DNA from: Bacillus sp. RO2
GTDB taxonomy: Bacteria > Bacillota > Bacilli > Bacillales > Bacillaceae_I
Direction: 5' to 3'
NCBI RefSeq assembly: GCF_012911845.1
Contig: NZ_JAAXCU010000038.1
Span: forward strand, 1-64,000
Length of the DNA stretch: 64,000 bases
How positions within the stretch are numbered: position 1 is the first letter of the stretch; every line of letters begins with the position of its first letter. Of this stretch, positions 8,572 to 18,389 are shown in pieces. The notes under the pieces were generated by a model. The model was not told the DNA's origin. It did not search any database and worked only from the letters and a program-made list of their open reading frames with translations. A program made the position numbers and the translations under genes.

Positions 8572-10278
8572 ATGAAAAAATTAAATTTTGCGAGCTTTAA
8601 CAGAAGCCTTATTTTAGAAAAAATGACAGAAGAGACTTATGACGTATTAGTAATTGGCGGAGGTATAACAGGCAGTGGTATCGCCCTGGATGCTGCAACA
8701 CGTGGACTAAAAACGGCTGTTGTTGAAATGCAGGACTTTGCTGCCGGTACATCCAGCCGCTCCACTAAGCTTGTTCATGGCGGACTTCGATACTTAAAAC
8801 AATTAGAAGTGAAGATGGTGGCAGAAGTAGGGAAGGAACGTGCCGTCGTTTACGAAAATGGCCCGCATGTAACGACCCCTGAATGGATGTTGTTGCCGAT
8901 CCAACAAGGAGGAACATTTGGAAAGTTCTCTACTTCCTTAGGCTTAAGGGTGTATGACTTTTTGGCAAATGTAAAAAAATCAGAACGCCGCAAAATGTTG
9001 AATGCAAAAGAAACGTTAACTCGTGAGCCCCTTTTAAACAGCAATGGCTTAAAAGGTGGAGGTGTTTATGTGGAATACCGTACTGATGACGCACGCCTTA
9101 CCATTGAAGTAATGAAAGAAGCGGTTAAAAGAGGTGCTGAAGCAGTTAACTATGCAAAAGTGGAAGAACTCCTTTATGAAAATGGCAAAGTAGTAGGAGC
9201 AAAAGTGGTCGATCAATTATCAAACAAGGCTTATACTATTCGCGCTAAAAAAATTGTAAATGCTGCAGGTCCATGGGTAGATACACTGCGTGAGATGGAC
9301 GGTTCGAAAAAAGGAAAGCATCTGCAACTGACAAAAGGGATTCATTTAGTATTTGACCAAAAGAAGTTCCCGTTAAAACAGGCGATCTATTTCGACACAC
9401 AAGACAAAAGAATGATTTTTGCCATTCCTCGTGATGGAAAAACATATGTTGGAACAACGGATACGGTTTACAAAGAAGATATGGTCCATCCACGAATGAC
9501 CAAAGAGGATAAAACGTATGTACTGGAAGCGATTGCTTACATGTTTCCTTCCTTAAAGTTGAAGGAGTCTGACATTGAATCCAGTTGGACTGGATTACGC
9601 CCGTTAATTCATGAAGAAGGGAAATCCGCTTCTGAAATTTCCAGAAAAGACGAAGTGTGGATCTCAGACTCCGGATTAATTACCATTGCAGGAGGCAAGC
9701 TGACAGGTTATCGAAAAATGGCTGAAATGGTTGTGGATCTAATTAATAAACAGTTTGTAAAAGAAACGGGTAAAAACTACGGCAAATCTAAAACAAAGAA
9801 TATGCCAATTTCAGGTGGAGATGTCGGAGGTTCTCATAATTTCCCTACCTATATGAAAAATAAAGTGAAAGAAGGAATGAAGTTAGGGTTCACAGAAGAA
9901 ACAGCAACGAAGCTTTCTTCCATGTATGGTTCTAATGTGGATAAACTTTATGCCATTGCTGCAACAGATGCTGGCCAAGCAAAAAAAGCAGGTTTGCCAA
10001 TAGATGTGTATGCACAGGTTGTATATGCATTAAAAGAAGAAATGACGGCAACTCCTGCTGACTTTTTCATCCGCAGAACGGGCGCATTGTTTTTCGACAT
10101 TGCTTGGGTAGAGAATTGGAAAACAAAAGTATTGGATTTAATGGCCAAGGAATTAGTTTGGAGCAAAGAGCAAAAAGAGCAGAATCGAATCTTGTTAGAG
10201 CGTCATTTACATGATGCAGTAAGAGCGGTGGACGAAGAACAGGGTTTTGATAAAATGGTTTCCAACAGAATCAGTTAA
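8572..10278 (+). CDS. glpD: Aerobic glycerol-3-phosphate dehydrogenase
   Basis: An FAD enzyme that oxidises glycerol-3-phosphate to dihydroxyacetone phosphate and passes electrons to the quinone pool at the membrane. The dinucleotide-binding motif VLVIGGGITGSG is at about residues 24-35, followed by AGTSSRSTKLVHGGLRYL, a GlpD signature. The C-terminal half includes SWTGLRPLI and TIAGGKLTGYRKMA. The 568-residue length is normal. The start is ATG 8572, behind TGGAGG; the open frame runs further upstream only across the leader terminator. The leader places it under GlpP antitermination. Confidence 0.97.
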   Translation: MKKLNFASFNRSLILEKMTEETYDVLVIGGGITGSGIALDAATRGLKTAVVEMQDFAAGTSSRSTKLVHGGLRYLKQLEVKMVAEVGKERAVVYENGPHVTTPEWMLLPIQQGGTFGKFSTSLGLRVYDFLANVKKSERRKMLNAKETLTREPLLNSNGLKGGGVYVEYRTDDARLTIEVMKEAVKRGAEAVNYAKVEELLYENGKVVGAKVVDQLSNKAYTIRAKKIVNAAGPWVDTLREMDGSKKGKHLQLTKGIHLVFDQKKFPLKQAIYFDTQDKRMIFAIPRDGKTYVGTTDTVYKEDMVHPRMTKEDKTYVLEAIAYMFPSLKLKESDIESSWTGLRPLIHEEGKSASEISRKDEVWISDSGLITIAGGKLTGYRKMAEMVVDLINKQFVKETGKNYGKSKTKNMPISGGDVGGSHNFPTYMKNKVKEGMKLGFTEETATKLSSMYGSNVDKLYAIAATDAGQAKKAGLPIDVYAQVVYALKEEMTATPADFFIRRTGALFFDIAWVENWKTKVLDLMAKELVWSKEQKEQNRILLERHLHDAVRAVDEEQGFDKMVSNRIS

Positions 10279-10291
10279 GATTCTTTTTATT

Positions 10292-10322
10292 AAGGAATTG
10301 CATAGGGCAATTCCTTTTCTTT
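10292..10322 (+). terminator. Intrinsic terminator after glpD
   Basis: AAGGAATTGC pairs with GCAATTCCTT around a five-base loop, followed by TTCTTTTTT. Confidence 0.85.
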
Positions 10323-10339
10323 TTTAGTATAATAATGAG

Positions 10340-10353
10340 TGAAAACGTTCACG
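10340..10353 (+). promoter_or_regulatory. cre-like site upstream of pgcA
   Basis: TGAAAACGTTCACG matches the cre consensus at 12 of 14 positions. It overlaps a dyad CGTTC-AC-GAACG. The gene starts about 100 bp further on. Confidence 0.45.
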
Positions 10354-10456
10354 AACGCGTAATTTGTCATAATTCGACGTATTTTTTTTGCAGGAAGCAT
10401 TAGTAGGTAAGTAGAAGTTATACTATATCCTGATAAACGCAAGGAGGAAAAGACAG

Positions 10457-12220
10457 ATGAAATGGATGGAGAAATTTGACCTTTGGGAGTCACACACGAA
10501 CCTTGATGAAGAAATGGTTAAGCTGATTCAAGAAATGAAGCAAGATGACAAGGCCAAAGAAGAAAGCTTTTATAAAGAATTAGAATTTGGAACAGGTGGA
10601 ATGCGCGGGGAAATCGGCGCAGGTACAAACCGAATGAATATATATACTGTTCGTAAAGCGTCTGAAGGATTGGCACGATACATAGAATCATTCGGTGAGG
10701 AAGCGAAAAAAGGCGGAGTGGCGATCGCTTATGATTGCCGTCATAAATCTCCAGAGTTTGCAATGGAAGCAGCCAAAACATTGGCAAGCCATGGCATTCA
10801 AACGTATGTATTTGAAAGCCTGCGCCCGACGCCGGTACTTTCTTTTGCTGTTCGATACTTAGGAGCTTTCTCCGGAATCGTCGTTACAGCAAGTCATAAT
10901 CCCCCAGAATATAACGGATATAAAGTGTATGGTCCCGACGGAGGACAATTACCGTTGTTTGAAGCGGATCAAGTTATCTCTAAAGTAAAAGAAGTGGAGA
11001 ATGAGTTGGAGATACAGGTTGCTTCAGAAGAAGAGCTGAAGAAAAAAGGCCTGATTAAAATCATTGGCGAAGAGTTAGACAAGGAGTACTTAAAGCAGCT
11101 TACTACCATTAGTGTACACCCTGAGTTAGGGAAAGAGATGGGCGAGAATGTAAAGGTTGTATTTACACCTTTACATGGGACAGCTAACCTACCAGTTCGC
11201 GAAGGTCTAGATGCGCTTGGATATAAAAATGTGAAAGTAGTGGCAGAGCAGGAACAACCAGACCCTAACTTCTCTACTGTATCCTCTCCAAACCCGGAGG
11301 AGCATGCTGCATTTGAATTGGCGATTCGTGACGGCAAGGCAATGGATGCCGATATCTTAATAGCAACAGATCCGGATGCCGACCGTCTTGGAGTTGCAGT
11401 TAAAGATGCCGACGGAGAGTATATAGTGTTGACTGGTAACCAAACAGGTGCGCTGTTCTTGCACTATTTGTTGTCTGAAAAGAAGGCAACAGGTACGCTT
11501 CCTTCTAACGGAGTGATGTTGAAAACGATTGTTACGTCAGAGTTTGGCCGCGTCATCGCCGATAGTTATGGTGTGGAAACTGTAGACACATTAACAGGGT
11601 TTAAGTTCATCGGGGAGAAAATCAAGCAGTATGAAGAGAGCGGGGAATACACCTTCTTATTCGGTTACGAAGAGAGCTATGGTTCCTTGATTGCTGATTT
11701 CGCCCGCGATAAAGATGCGGTTCAAGCATGCATTATGGCAGTGGAAATCTGCGCCTTCTACAAGAGACTTGGCAAGACGATGTATGAAGGGTTAATGGAG
11801 TTGTATAAAGAGTACGGTTACTACTTAGAAGGCATGAAGTCCCTAACTTTAAAAGGAAAAGAAGGAGCAGAGCAGATTGCAAACCTTCTGACGGCTTTCC
11901 GGAACACGCCTCCAGTTAAAGTGGGAGGATACGCAATTACAGCAATTGAAGATTACTCCACACAAGAAAGATTGGTTGTAAAAACAAAAGCTGTGGAGAA
12001 AATGGAACTTCCAAAATCAAACGTACTCAAGTATTTCCTAGAAGACGGTACATGGGTATGTGTAAGACCATCTGGCACAGAGCCGAAGATTAAGTTTTAC
12101 TTTGGAACGCAGTCTGAGACAATGGAAGACAGCAAGAAGAAATTAGAAACTATCTCTACTTCCTTGATGGAGAAAGTGGATCAGTTTTTAAATAGCATGA
12201 ATTCTGTAGGAAAAGCTTAA
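10457..12220 (+). CDS. pgcA: Phosphoglucomutase / phosphomannomutase
   Basis: Interconverts glucose-6-phosphate and glucose-1-phosphate, the route to UDP-glucose for glycolipid anchors and wall teichoic acid. The 587-residue protein shows all four mutase signatures: the phosphoserine loop [15 protein letters not shown] with Ser146, the metal site TDPDADRLG, the sugar loop GYEESYGSL and the phosphate-binding [12 protein letters not shown] near the C-terminus. AAGGAGG lies nine bases before the ATG. Its place right after glpD matches B. subtilis, where this gene was also called yhxB. Confidence 0.95.
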   Translation: MKWMEKFDLWESHTNLDEEMVKLIQEMKQDDKAKEESFYKELEFGTGGMRGEIGAGTNRMNIYTVRKASEGLARYIESFGEEAKKGGVAIAYDCRHKSPEFAMEAAKTLASHGIQTYVFESLRPTPVLSFAVRYLGAFSGIVVTASHNPPEYNGYKVYGPDGGQLPLFEADQVISKVKEVENELEIQVASEEELKKKGLIKIIGEELDKEYLKQLTTISVHPELGKEMGENVKVVFTPLHGTANLPVREGLDALGYKNVKVVAEQEQPDPNFSTVSSPNPEEHAAFELAIRDGKAMDADILIATDPDADRLGVAVKDADGEYIVLTGNQTGALFLHYLLSEKKATGTLPSNGVMLKTIVTSEFGRVIADSYGVETVDTLTGFKFIGEKIKQYEESGEYTFLFGYEESYGSLIADFARDKDAVQACIMAVEICAFYKRLGKTMYEGLMELYKEYGYYLEGMKSLTLKGKEGAEQIANLLTAFRNTPPVKVGGYAITAIEDYSTQERLVVKTKAVEKMELPKSNVLKYFLEDGTWVCVRPSGTEPKIKFYFGTQSETMEDSKKKLETISTSLMEKVDQFLNSMNSVGKA

Positions 12221-12236
12221 AGATTGTAGCGGAGAT

Positions 12237-12271
12237 GGGAAGGCGAGGTTGGTCGCCTTTCCATTTTTTTA
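12237..12271 (+). terminator. Intrinsic terminator after pgcA
   Basis: GGGAAGGCGA pairs with TCGCCTTTCC, followed by ATTTTTTTATT. Confidence 0.9.
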
Positions 12272-12310
12272 TTGGAGACAATTTTAAGGTGGAATTTTAG
12301 GGGAATAAGG

Positions 12311-12394
12311 TAGTTTGGCACGAACTCGTGTGGTTTTGGCACGAACTCGTCTACTTTTGGCATCAACTCACCTCATTTTGGCACTAACTCTAAC
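12311..12394 (+). repeat. 21-bp tandem repeat, four copies
   Basis: GGCA(C/T)(G/C/T)AACTC begins at 12317, 12338, 12359 and 12380, exactly 21 bp apart (two helical turns). The unit is approximately TTTTGGCACGAACTCGTCTAC, with the last two copies diverging. It lies between the pgcA terminator and the kinase gene; function unknown. The remainder of 12395-12611 holds the palindrome listed next. Confidence 0.9.
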
Positions 12395-12494
12395 TGAGAA
12401 GGGAAAATTACATACTAAAAGGTTTCATCATTAGGTGCTTTTGCAAGTAGAAATCTCATGCTTGAAATGGTTTTATGTTGAGATTCAACACATC

Positions 12495-12510
12495 TACGAC
12501 CAAAGTCGTA
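12495..12510 (+). promoter_or_regulatory. Palindromic candidate operator upstream of the kinase gene
   Basis: TACGACCAAAGTCGTA is a perfect 6-bp inverted repeat with a 4-base centre. Almost the same palindrome recurs at 14383-14398 before the azoreductase gene. NarL/FixJ-type regulators bind short inverted repeats of this kind, so it is a candidate site for the response regulator at 13748-14380. Confidence 0.6.
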
Positions 12511-12611
12511 AAAAACTCCAGACTTTATGCGAAAGCCAAAAGGGATTCCCACTGTTACAGTAGAAAGATAAAAGGTGTCGTCAACCATCATATGACAGGG
12601 GGACATGAAAC

Positions 12612-13751
12612 ATGGTCCAGGAAAATCAAAGAATTCAAGAACTGCGAGCGTTAAAAATCATCGCGGAATCGCTTAATCAAGCGAATGATTTACCGACAAT
12701 GCTAGACAGTGTGTTAAAAGAACTTCTTCAAGTTACAAGCCTCCAAACAGGCTGGATATATCTAATAGATGAAAAAGGTAATTACGAATTGGCGGCAGAA
12801 CACGAGCTTCCGGATGCACTAAAAAGCCACAGCAAAAAGCCCATGTGTGAAGGCGGGTGTTGGTGCCTTGATCGCTATCAGGACGGTCGTCTGAAGCGCG
12901 CATCTAATATCATTGCCTGTAAAAGGTTAGAGGATGCAATAAAGTTTAAATGGGGGGATACAAATGATATTACCCACCATGCAACAGTCCCATTACGTGC
13001 AGGCGAGGAAAAGTTTGGCCTTCTGAATGTAGCGGCTCCTACTAAAACACATTTTTCCGATACGGAACTGGCGCTTCTAGAGTCTGTTGCTTATCAAATT
13101 GGAACAGCAATCAAGCGTATTCGACTTTCTGAAAACGAGCAGCATCTTTCCATTTTGGCAGAAAGAAACCGCTTAGCCAGGGATTTGCATGATTCGGTCA
13201 ACCAACTTCTTTTCTCGCTTATGCTAACGGCAAGAGGGACAAAAGAGCTGACAAAAGACGCGCAAATCCTAGAAATGCTAACGTATATGCAAGAACTTTC
13301 CCAGGAGGCTTTAAGTGAAATGAGAGCGCTCATTTGGCAACTGAGGCCAGAAGGATTGGAAAATGGGGTAGTGAGTGCATTGCTCAATTATGGCAAAGTG
13401 CTTGGTTTAAGCATTCATTCCGAGTTGAAAGGTGTCATTGATTTGCCAAATCATATGGAAGAATGCTTATGGAGGATAGGACAAGAAGCGCTTAACAATT
13501 GCAAAAAGCATGCAGGAAAAAAAGAGGCGTGCTTGTTAATTGAAGTGAATAATAAAAAAGTTTCCATGGAGATAAAAGATACTGGGACAGGCTTTTCTTT
13601 TACCAAAAGTGAAGAGATTCCTTCTTTAGGATTAAGAAGTATGAAAGAGAGAACCGAAGCGCTTGGGGGGAAGTTTATTCTTTTTAGTCAATTAGGAAAA
13701 GGCACGATGGTACGTGTGGAAATGCCAGTCACAAAGGGGGAGAGAAAATGA
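12612..13751 (+). CDS. yhcY: GAF-domain sensor histidine kinase, YhcY-like
   Basis: The sensor half of a two-component system. Residues about 5-165 form a GAF domain carrying four cysteines in the pattern C79-x3-C83-x-C85-x17-C103 (around KPMCEGGCWC and IIACKR), which could hold an iron-sulfur cluster or sense redox state. The HisKA_3 dimerisation segment follows, with phospho-acceptor His193 in RLARDLHDSVNQ. The ATPase domain includes QEALNNCKKHAG and DTGTGF. There is no membrane segment, so it is a cytosolic sensor. AGGGGG precedes the ATG. It overlaps the response-regulator gene by four bases, and gene order matches B. subtilis yhcY-yhcZ. The signal sensed is unknown. Confidence 0.9.
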   Translation: MVQENQRIQELRALKIIAESLNQANDLPTMLDSVLKELLQVTSLQTGWIYLIDEKGNYELAAEHELPDALKSHSKKPMCEGGCWCLDRYQDGRLKRASNIIACKRLEDAIKFKWGDTNDITHHATVPLRAGEEKFGLLNVAAPTKTHFSDTELALLESVAYQIGTAIKRIRLSENEQHLSILAERNRLARDLHDSVNQLLFSLMLTARGTKELTKDAQILEMLTYMQELSQEALSEMRALIWQLRPEGLENGVVSALLNYGKVLGLSIHSELKGVIDLPNHMEECLWRIGQEALNNCKKHAGKKEACLLIEVNNKKVSMEIKDTGTGFSFTKSEEIPSLGLRSMKERTEALGGKFILFSQLGKGTMVRVEMPVTKGERK

Positions 13752-14380
13752 TCAGGATTGTAATCGCAGATGATCATCATGTGGTTAGAAGAGGCTTGCT
13801 TTTTTTCTTGAAAACACAAAAGGATATAGAAATTGTCGGGGAGGCAAAAAACGGGGAAGAAGCAGTGGAGCTTGCTGAGGCCTTGAAACCTGATGTTATT
13901 CTAATGGATTTAGTAATGCCGGAAATGGATGGAATTGAAGCAACCAAGCAGATCATGGAAAGAAAGATACCGTCCAAGGTGTTAATATTGACCAGTTTCG
14001 CTGACCAAGATCATGTCATTCCTGCTATTCGTGCTGGTGCGACTGGCTATCAACTAAAGGATGTAGAGCCTGACCAATTAATTGAATCCATTCGAGCGGT
14101 TCATCGAGGGGAAAGTCAACTGCACCCTAAAGTCACATCACATGTCATGTCCCATTTTGCAAAAGGATTTGAAAGCAGAAACTTACATGAAGAACTGACC
14201 AAACGAGAGCTGGAAGTATTAGCTGAGATAGCAAAAGGAAAGAGCAATAAAGAAATTGCTTCATCATTGTTTATTACCGAAAAGACGGTGAAAACCCATG
14301 TTTCCAACATATTGGCGAAGCTTGAAGTGGCAGATCGGACGCAGGCAGCATTATATGCAGTGAAACATGGCATTGCTTGA
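13748..14380 (+). CDS. yhcZ: NarL/FixJ response regulator, YhcZ-like
   Basis: Partner of the kinase just upstream, with which it overlaps by four bases. The receiver domain starts MIRIVIADDHHVVRRGL and has the phospho-acceptor Asp54 in VILMDLVMPEMDG and a Lys in YQLKDVEPD. The C-terminal LuxR-type HTH reads LTKRELEVLAEIAKGKSNKE and continues with EKTVKTHVSNIL. The 210-residue length is standard. Near-identical palindromes in front of the kinase gene and of the azoreductase gene are good candidates for its binding sites. Confidence 0.93.
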   Translation: MIRIVIADDHHVVRRGLLFFLKTQKDIEIVGEAKNGEEAVELAEALKPDVILMDLVMPEMDGIEATKQIMERKIPSKVLILTSFADQDHVIPAIRAGATGYQLKDVEPDQLIESIRAVHRGESQLHPKVTSHVMSHFAKGFESRNLHEELTKRELEVLAEIAKGKSNKEIASSLFITEKTVKTHVSNILAKLEVADRTQAALYAVKHGIA

Positions 14381-14381
14381 T

Positions 14382-14399
14382 CTACGACTTTAGTTGTAG
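14382..14399 (+). promoter_or_regulatory. Second palindromic candidate operator, before azr
   Basis: CTACGACTTTAGTTGTAG has 7-bp arms around TTTA (one G:T-type mismatch) and matches the palindrome at 12495-12510. It lies 110 bp before the azoreductase start, as the first lies about 100 bp before the kinase start. Confidence 0.6.
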
Positions 14400-14502
14400 A
14401 AAAGATGATTCGTTTTTCGTAGGGAAAGTTAGCTATTTCTTCCGATTTTCCCATATGGAATATCGAATATACTAAATGTATAAAGACAGCTGGAGGGAGT
14501 AA

Positions 14503-15063
<561 letters not shown>

Positions 15064-15126
15064 GTATATTAAAACAGCAACCCAAGGTTTGTTTCACCTC
15101 AGATCACTGTTTGTTTAAGAAATGAT

Positions 15127-15384
15127 TTACACCATATATCCGTGACTGATTTCATCCAATTGATCTTCTGTGCTCCTTGTTACAGCGTGATCAATATATC
15201 GAAGCAACTGATAGAGATTGTTCTCGATCTCCTTATAATCCTTAGAGAAATTGTAGGAATGAAGGAAGTGCTCGATATTTTTGGAGAGGAAGTCATCTTT
15301 AGTCCGCACCATCAGGATAAGCAGGTTATCCCATTCAGATCGGTGCGTGTAATATAAGGCGCGGTCATAATCAACGGTGTTCAT
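15127..15384 (-). CDS. yhdB: YhdB-like small protein
   Basis: An 85-residue acidic, soluble protein of unknown function. Its sequence (MNTVDYDRALYYTHRSEWDN onward, with LLILMVRTKDDFLSKNIEHF) and its position next to azr fit YhdB of B. subtilis. There are no membrane segments or cysteine motifs. GAGGAGG lies upstream of the ATG on the minus strand. An open frame of similar size on the plus strand is its shadow. Confidence 0.8.
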   Translation of the reverse strand: MNTVDYDRALYYTHRSEWDNLLILMVRTKDDFLSKNIEHFLHSYNFSKDYKEIENNLYQLLRYIDHAVTRSTEDQLDEISHGYMV

Positions 15385-15523
15385 CTGGAATCCTCGCCTC
15401 CTCTTGTTAAGGAGTACTTTTATTTTGTGTTAAAAAACGTTGTTTCCTCCGTTGAAAATGTTGGTCGTATCTCCATTCGAAAACTGACACAAAATAATTA
15501 AAATGTGATTTTGAGGTGTATAA

Positions 15524-16552
15524 ATGAAACAATGGAAACTGATTGTTTTACTGTTTATATTTGTGCAAATTACCCCAGCCATATCAGATGCAGAACAAAT
15601 CGTGAATGCTCAAGAATGGTATACCTATGACAGAATGCGGGAAGATTTAAGGCTTTTAAATAGAAAGTATAACGAAGAGATGCAAATTAAGCTAATTGGA
15701 AAATCAGAGTTTGGTCAAAATATCTGGGCTGCGAAAATAGGAAAAGGCAAAGAAAACATCCTTATTCTAGGTGGGCATCATGGACGAGAATGGCTTACGA
15801 CAAGTCTTGTCATGACAAAGCTGGAATATTACTTAGGAGCGTATAAGAAAGGTGATGATATATTTGGTTACAATTCGCATATTTTGAATGAGGTTTCCAT
15901 TTGGTTTGTCCCGATGGTAAATCCGGATGGGATACGAATTCAACAAGAAGGTATAGGTGTTTTGCCTAAACATCATCAAACTCGATTAATTCACATGAAT
16001 GAGAATAGCATGGACTTTGATCGATGGAAAGCAAATGGGATGGGAGTAGATTTGAACAGGCAGTACCCAGCAGGCTGGAAAAACATTAAAGAAAAAACGT
16101 CAGTTCCTTCCTATCAATATTATAAGGGGAAATATCCGCTGCAAGCTAAAGAAGTGCGGGCAGTTGTACAATTTACAAAGGAATTAGAGCCGTTGATGGC
16201 GGTTACCTACCACTCCTCTGGGAGAGTTCTGTATTGGTACTTCAAAAATAATCAAGCAGTGGTAAATCGGGATAAGAAAATAGCAGATAACTTATCAAAG
16301 TTAACAGGGTATGAACTGGACCAACCGGAGGAGCATGCTGTTGGTGGAGGGTTTTCCGATTGGTTTGTTTCAGAATTCAATAGGCCTTCCTTCACTCCGG
16401 AGATCTCTTATTTTGTGGAAGATACAAATCCTCCGATATCGGTTTTTCAGGAAGAATGGAACCGGAATAAAAAGGTGGGTATATACCTTGTGGCACAAGC
16501 GAAAAATCTGTTTCTAGACCGTAATGAAAATAAAAATAATGAGGCAGAATAA
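15524..16552 (+). CDS. Secreted M14-family zinc carboxypeptidase
   Basis: A 342-residue exported metallopeptidase. The first 22 residues form a signal peptide. Zinc ligands are visible as His86 and Glu89 in GGHHGREW and a later His in TYHSSG; VNPDG, GVDLNRQYPAGW and the Glu in FTPEISYF complete the M14 active-site set. The pattern resembles gamma-D-glutamyl-diamino-acid endopeptidases that trim peptidoglycan, but the LysM repeats often found in that group are absent. GAGGTG precedes the ATG. It stands alone; whether it acts on cell wall or on free peptides cannot be decided from sequence. Confidence 0.88.
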   Translation: MKQWKLIVLLFIFVQITPAISDAEQIVNAQEWYTYDRMREDLRLLNRKYNEEMQIKLIGKSEFGQNIWAAKIGKGKENILILGGHHGREWLTTSLVMTKLEYYLGAYKKGDDIFGYNSHILNEVSIWFVPMVNPDGIRIQQEGIGVLPKHHQTRLIHMNENSMDFDRWKANGMGVDLNRQYPAGWKNIKEKTSVPSYQYYKGKYPLQAKEVRAVVQFTKELEPLMAVTYHSSGRVLYWYFKNNQAVVNRDKKIADNLSKLTGYELDQPEEHAVGGGFSDWFVSEFNRPSFTPEISYFVEDTNPPISVFQEEWNRNKKVGIYLVAQAKNLFLDRNENKNNEAE

Positions 16553-16627
16553 TTGTATTGGTTTTTCAAAAGAGAAAAAGGGGTATTTAGTTTGTTAAGT
16601 GTTTTATTTAAGAGTAGCCAAAAAAGG

Positions 16628-16657
16628 TTGACACCGTCCGTTTTTCCCTTGTAGAGT
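16628..16657 (+). promoter_or_regulatory. Probable promoter of the mgtE leader
   Basis: A perfect -35 TTGACA (16628-16633) is followed after 18 bases by TAGAGT (16652-16657), a fair -10. It is correctly placed to transcribe the structured leader that follows. Confidence 0.55.
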
Positions 16658-16689
16658 AGTAAATATGAAAAACAAAATAAACTCTAATA

Positions 16690-16890
16690 ACCTTCGTTAG
16701 GCGGGGCTTCATGCACCTTCATTCGTTCCAAAATGACAGGTGCTTTTTTAATGAGTGAAACAGGGAGTTAAACCTAATATACAATATTCAAGGTGGTGGT
16801 AACGAAAATGGATAGTAGTCCAAGTCCGAGGACGAATTTTACAAGAAGTACAGGAACATACATATCATTATTCGTTACCACCCCAATGGT
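16690..16890 (+). ncRNA. M-box (ykoK) type Mg2+ riboswitch-like leader
   Basis: The start CCTTCGTTAGGCGGGGCT closely matches the conserved opening of M-box RNAs. In the expected order follow CCAAAATGAC, AATGAGTGAAACAG and AAGGTG. Two features differ from what I know of the family: a hairpin GCACCT/AGGTGC (16713-16743) is followed at once by six T residues, like a terminator inside the aptamer, and a perfect 12-bp inverted repeat GGTGGTAACGAA/TTCGTTACCACC (16795-16806, 16871-16882) encloses the 3' part. Placement before mgtE supports the call. Confidence 0.55.
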
Positions 16891-16944
16891 AAAATAAAGA
16901 TTGTGATTCCTGGTACTCCTTAGCATGCAGGGGAGGCAAGGCTT

Positions 16945-18306
16945 ATGGTGAAAAACATGACAGAGGATCAAATCATACTAAACATCATCAACTTCTTAAA
17001 AGATGGAAAGCGAAAAGCTTTTCAAGATATCATCGAAGAACTTCAACCTTATGACACAGGAGTCATTTATCAACAACTTCCTGAAAAACATAAAGTGAGA
17101 TTTTTAACATACCTTTCAATCGAACAACTAACAGCACTAATTCAAGAACTAAATCAGGAATTGCAACTGGAAATATTACAAAAAATCGGTGTGGAAAAAT
17201 CGGCAAAAGTAATGGACCGAATGGACAATGATGACTTAGCCACATTATTCGATGAAATGGACCCGGATATTAAGAGCCGATTCTTAGCCAAAATGAACAA
17301 AGAAGAATCCACCGCCGTTCAGGACTTAATGAAGTATGAAGCGGAAACTGCCGGCCGTTTGATGACAAACCGGTACGTGTGGATACCTCAGGAATACACA
17401 GTCCGTGAAGTGGTTGATAAACTTAAATCTTTTGCGGAACTGGCGGAGACCATCAACTACTTGTATGTCATTGATGAAGAAAAAAGGCTTGTAGGCGTTG
17501 TCTCTTACCGTGATCTTATATTGGCAGACGCGCATGAAAAGATTCAGGAAATTATGTTTTCAAGGGTAATCTCCGTTCATGTTGATACAGACCAAGAGGA
17601 AGTGGCAAATGTCATCGAGCGATATGACTTCTTAGCGGTTCCTGTTGTGGACGATGAAAAAACTTTAATTGGAATTATTACAGTCGATGATGTCATCGAC
17701 GTCGTCATTCAAGAAGCAAATGAAGATATTGAAAAACTTTCTGCATCTGGTAAAGATATCGACTTTGATACACCTGCTTTAGTGGCTTCTGCAAGACGTT
17801 TGCCGTGGTTGATCTTATTATTATTTATTGGACTTATATCAGGTAGCATCATAAGCGGGTTTGAAGATACATTAGGTACAGTTGTGGCGCTAGCATTCTT
17901 TATGCCGATGATTGCTGGGATGACAGGTAACACAGGCACACAATCACTTGCTGTTATTGTACGTGGACTTATCTCTCGTGATTTGGATAAAAAGCTGGTT
18001 ACAAAAGTTGTTCTCCGTGAACTTGGAGTGGGAATAACAATCGGAATTACATGCGCTATTTTAATTGCCATCATTGCTTTTGTATGGCGAGGCGATTTGA
18101 TTTTGGGAATGGTTGTAGGGGTTTCTTTATTTTTTACTCTTATCATCGGTACACTCGCGGGTACTATAATTCCTTTAATTCTCTATAAACTGAACATTGA
18201 CCCTGCCATTGCATCCGGTCCACTTATCACAACCGTGAACGATATCCTTTCATTATTAATTTATTTTGGAATTGCGACAGCATTTCTTTCGTACTTGGCT
18301 CCATAA
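16945..18306 (+). CDS. mgtE: Magnesium transporter MgtE
   Basis: A 453-residue Mg2+ channel. The N-terminal domain (about 1-130) has the expected helical repeats with QLPEKHKVRFLTYL and LFDEMDPDIKSRFLAKM. Two CBS domains follow (AGRLMTNRYVWIPQEYTVRE and IMFSRVISVHVDTDQEEVA). The C-terminal five-helix pore contains MPMIAGMTGNTGTQSLA, the selectivity region. GGGGAGG precedes the ATG at 16945; the GTG one codon later is an alternative. The structured leader upstream fits Mg2+-dependent expression. Confidence 0.96.
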   Translation: MVKNMTEDQIILNIINFLKDGKRKAFQDIIEELQPYDTGVIYQQLPEKHKVRFLTYLSIEQLTALIQELNQELQLEILQKIGVEKSAKVMDRMDNDDLATLFDEMDPDIKSRFLAKMNKEESTAVQDLMKYEAETAGRLMTNRYVWIPQEYTVREVVDKLKSFAELAETINYLYVIDEEKRLVGVVSYRDLILADAHEKIQEIMFSRVISVHVDTDQEEVANVIERYDFLAVPVVDDEKTLIGIITVDDVIDVVIQEANEDIEKLSASGKDIDFDTPALVASARRLPWLILLLFIGLISGSIISGFEDTLGTVVALAFFMPMIAGMTGNTGTQSLAVIVRGLISRDLDKKLVTKVVLRELGVGITIGITCAILIAIIAFVWRGDLILGMVVGVSLFFTLIIGTLAGTIIPLILYKLNIDPAIASGPLITTVNDILSLLIYFGIATAFLSYLAP

Positions 18307-18310
18307 TTCA

Positions 18311-18369
18311 AAAGAAAAGACCCTCCTTATCAACAATTTAATGTTAATAAGTGGGGCTTTTCTTTTTTT
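18311..18369 (+). terminator. Intrinsic terminator after mgtE
   Basis: AAAGAAAAG and CTTTTCTTT-type arms enclose an inner stem TTATCAACA/TGTTAATAA, ending in seven T residues. Confidence 0.8.
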
Positions 18370-18389
18370 ATCTAGGCTCTGTTAAACAC

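Noticed and set aside
15142-15357. 71-codon plus-strand frame
   Set aside because: It is antisense to the yhdB-like gene, which has a good ribosome site; this one has none.
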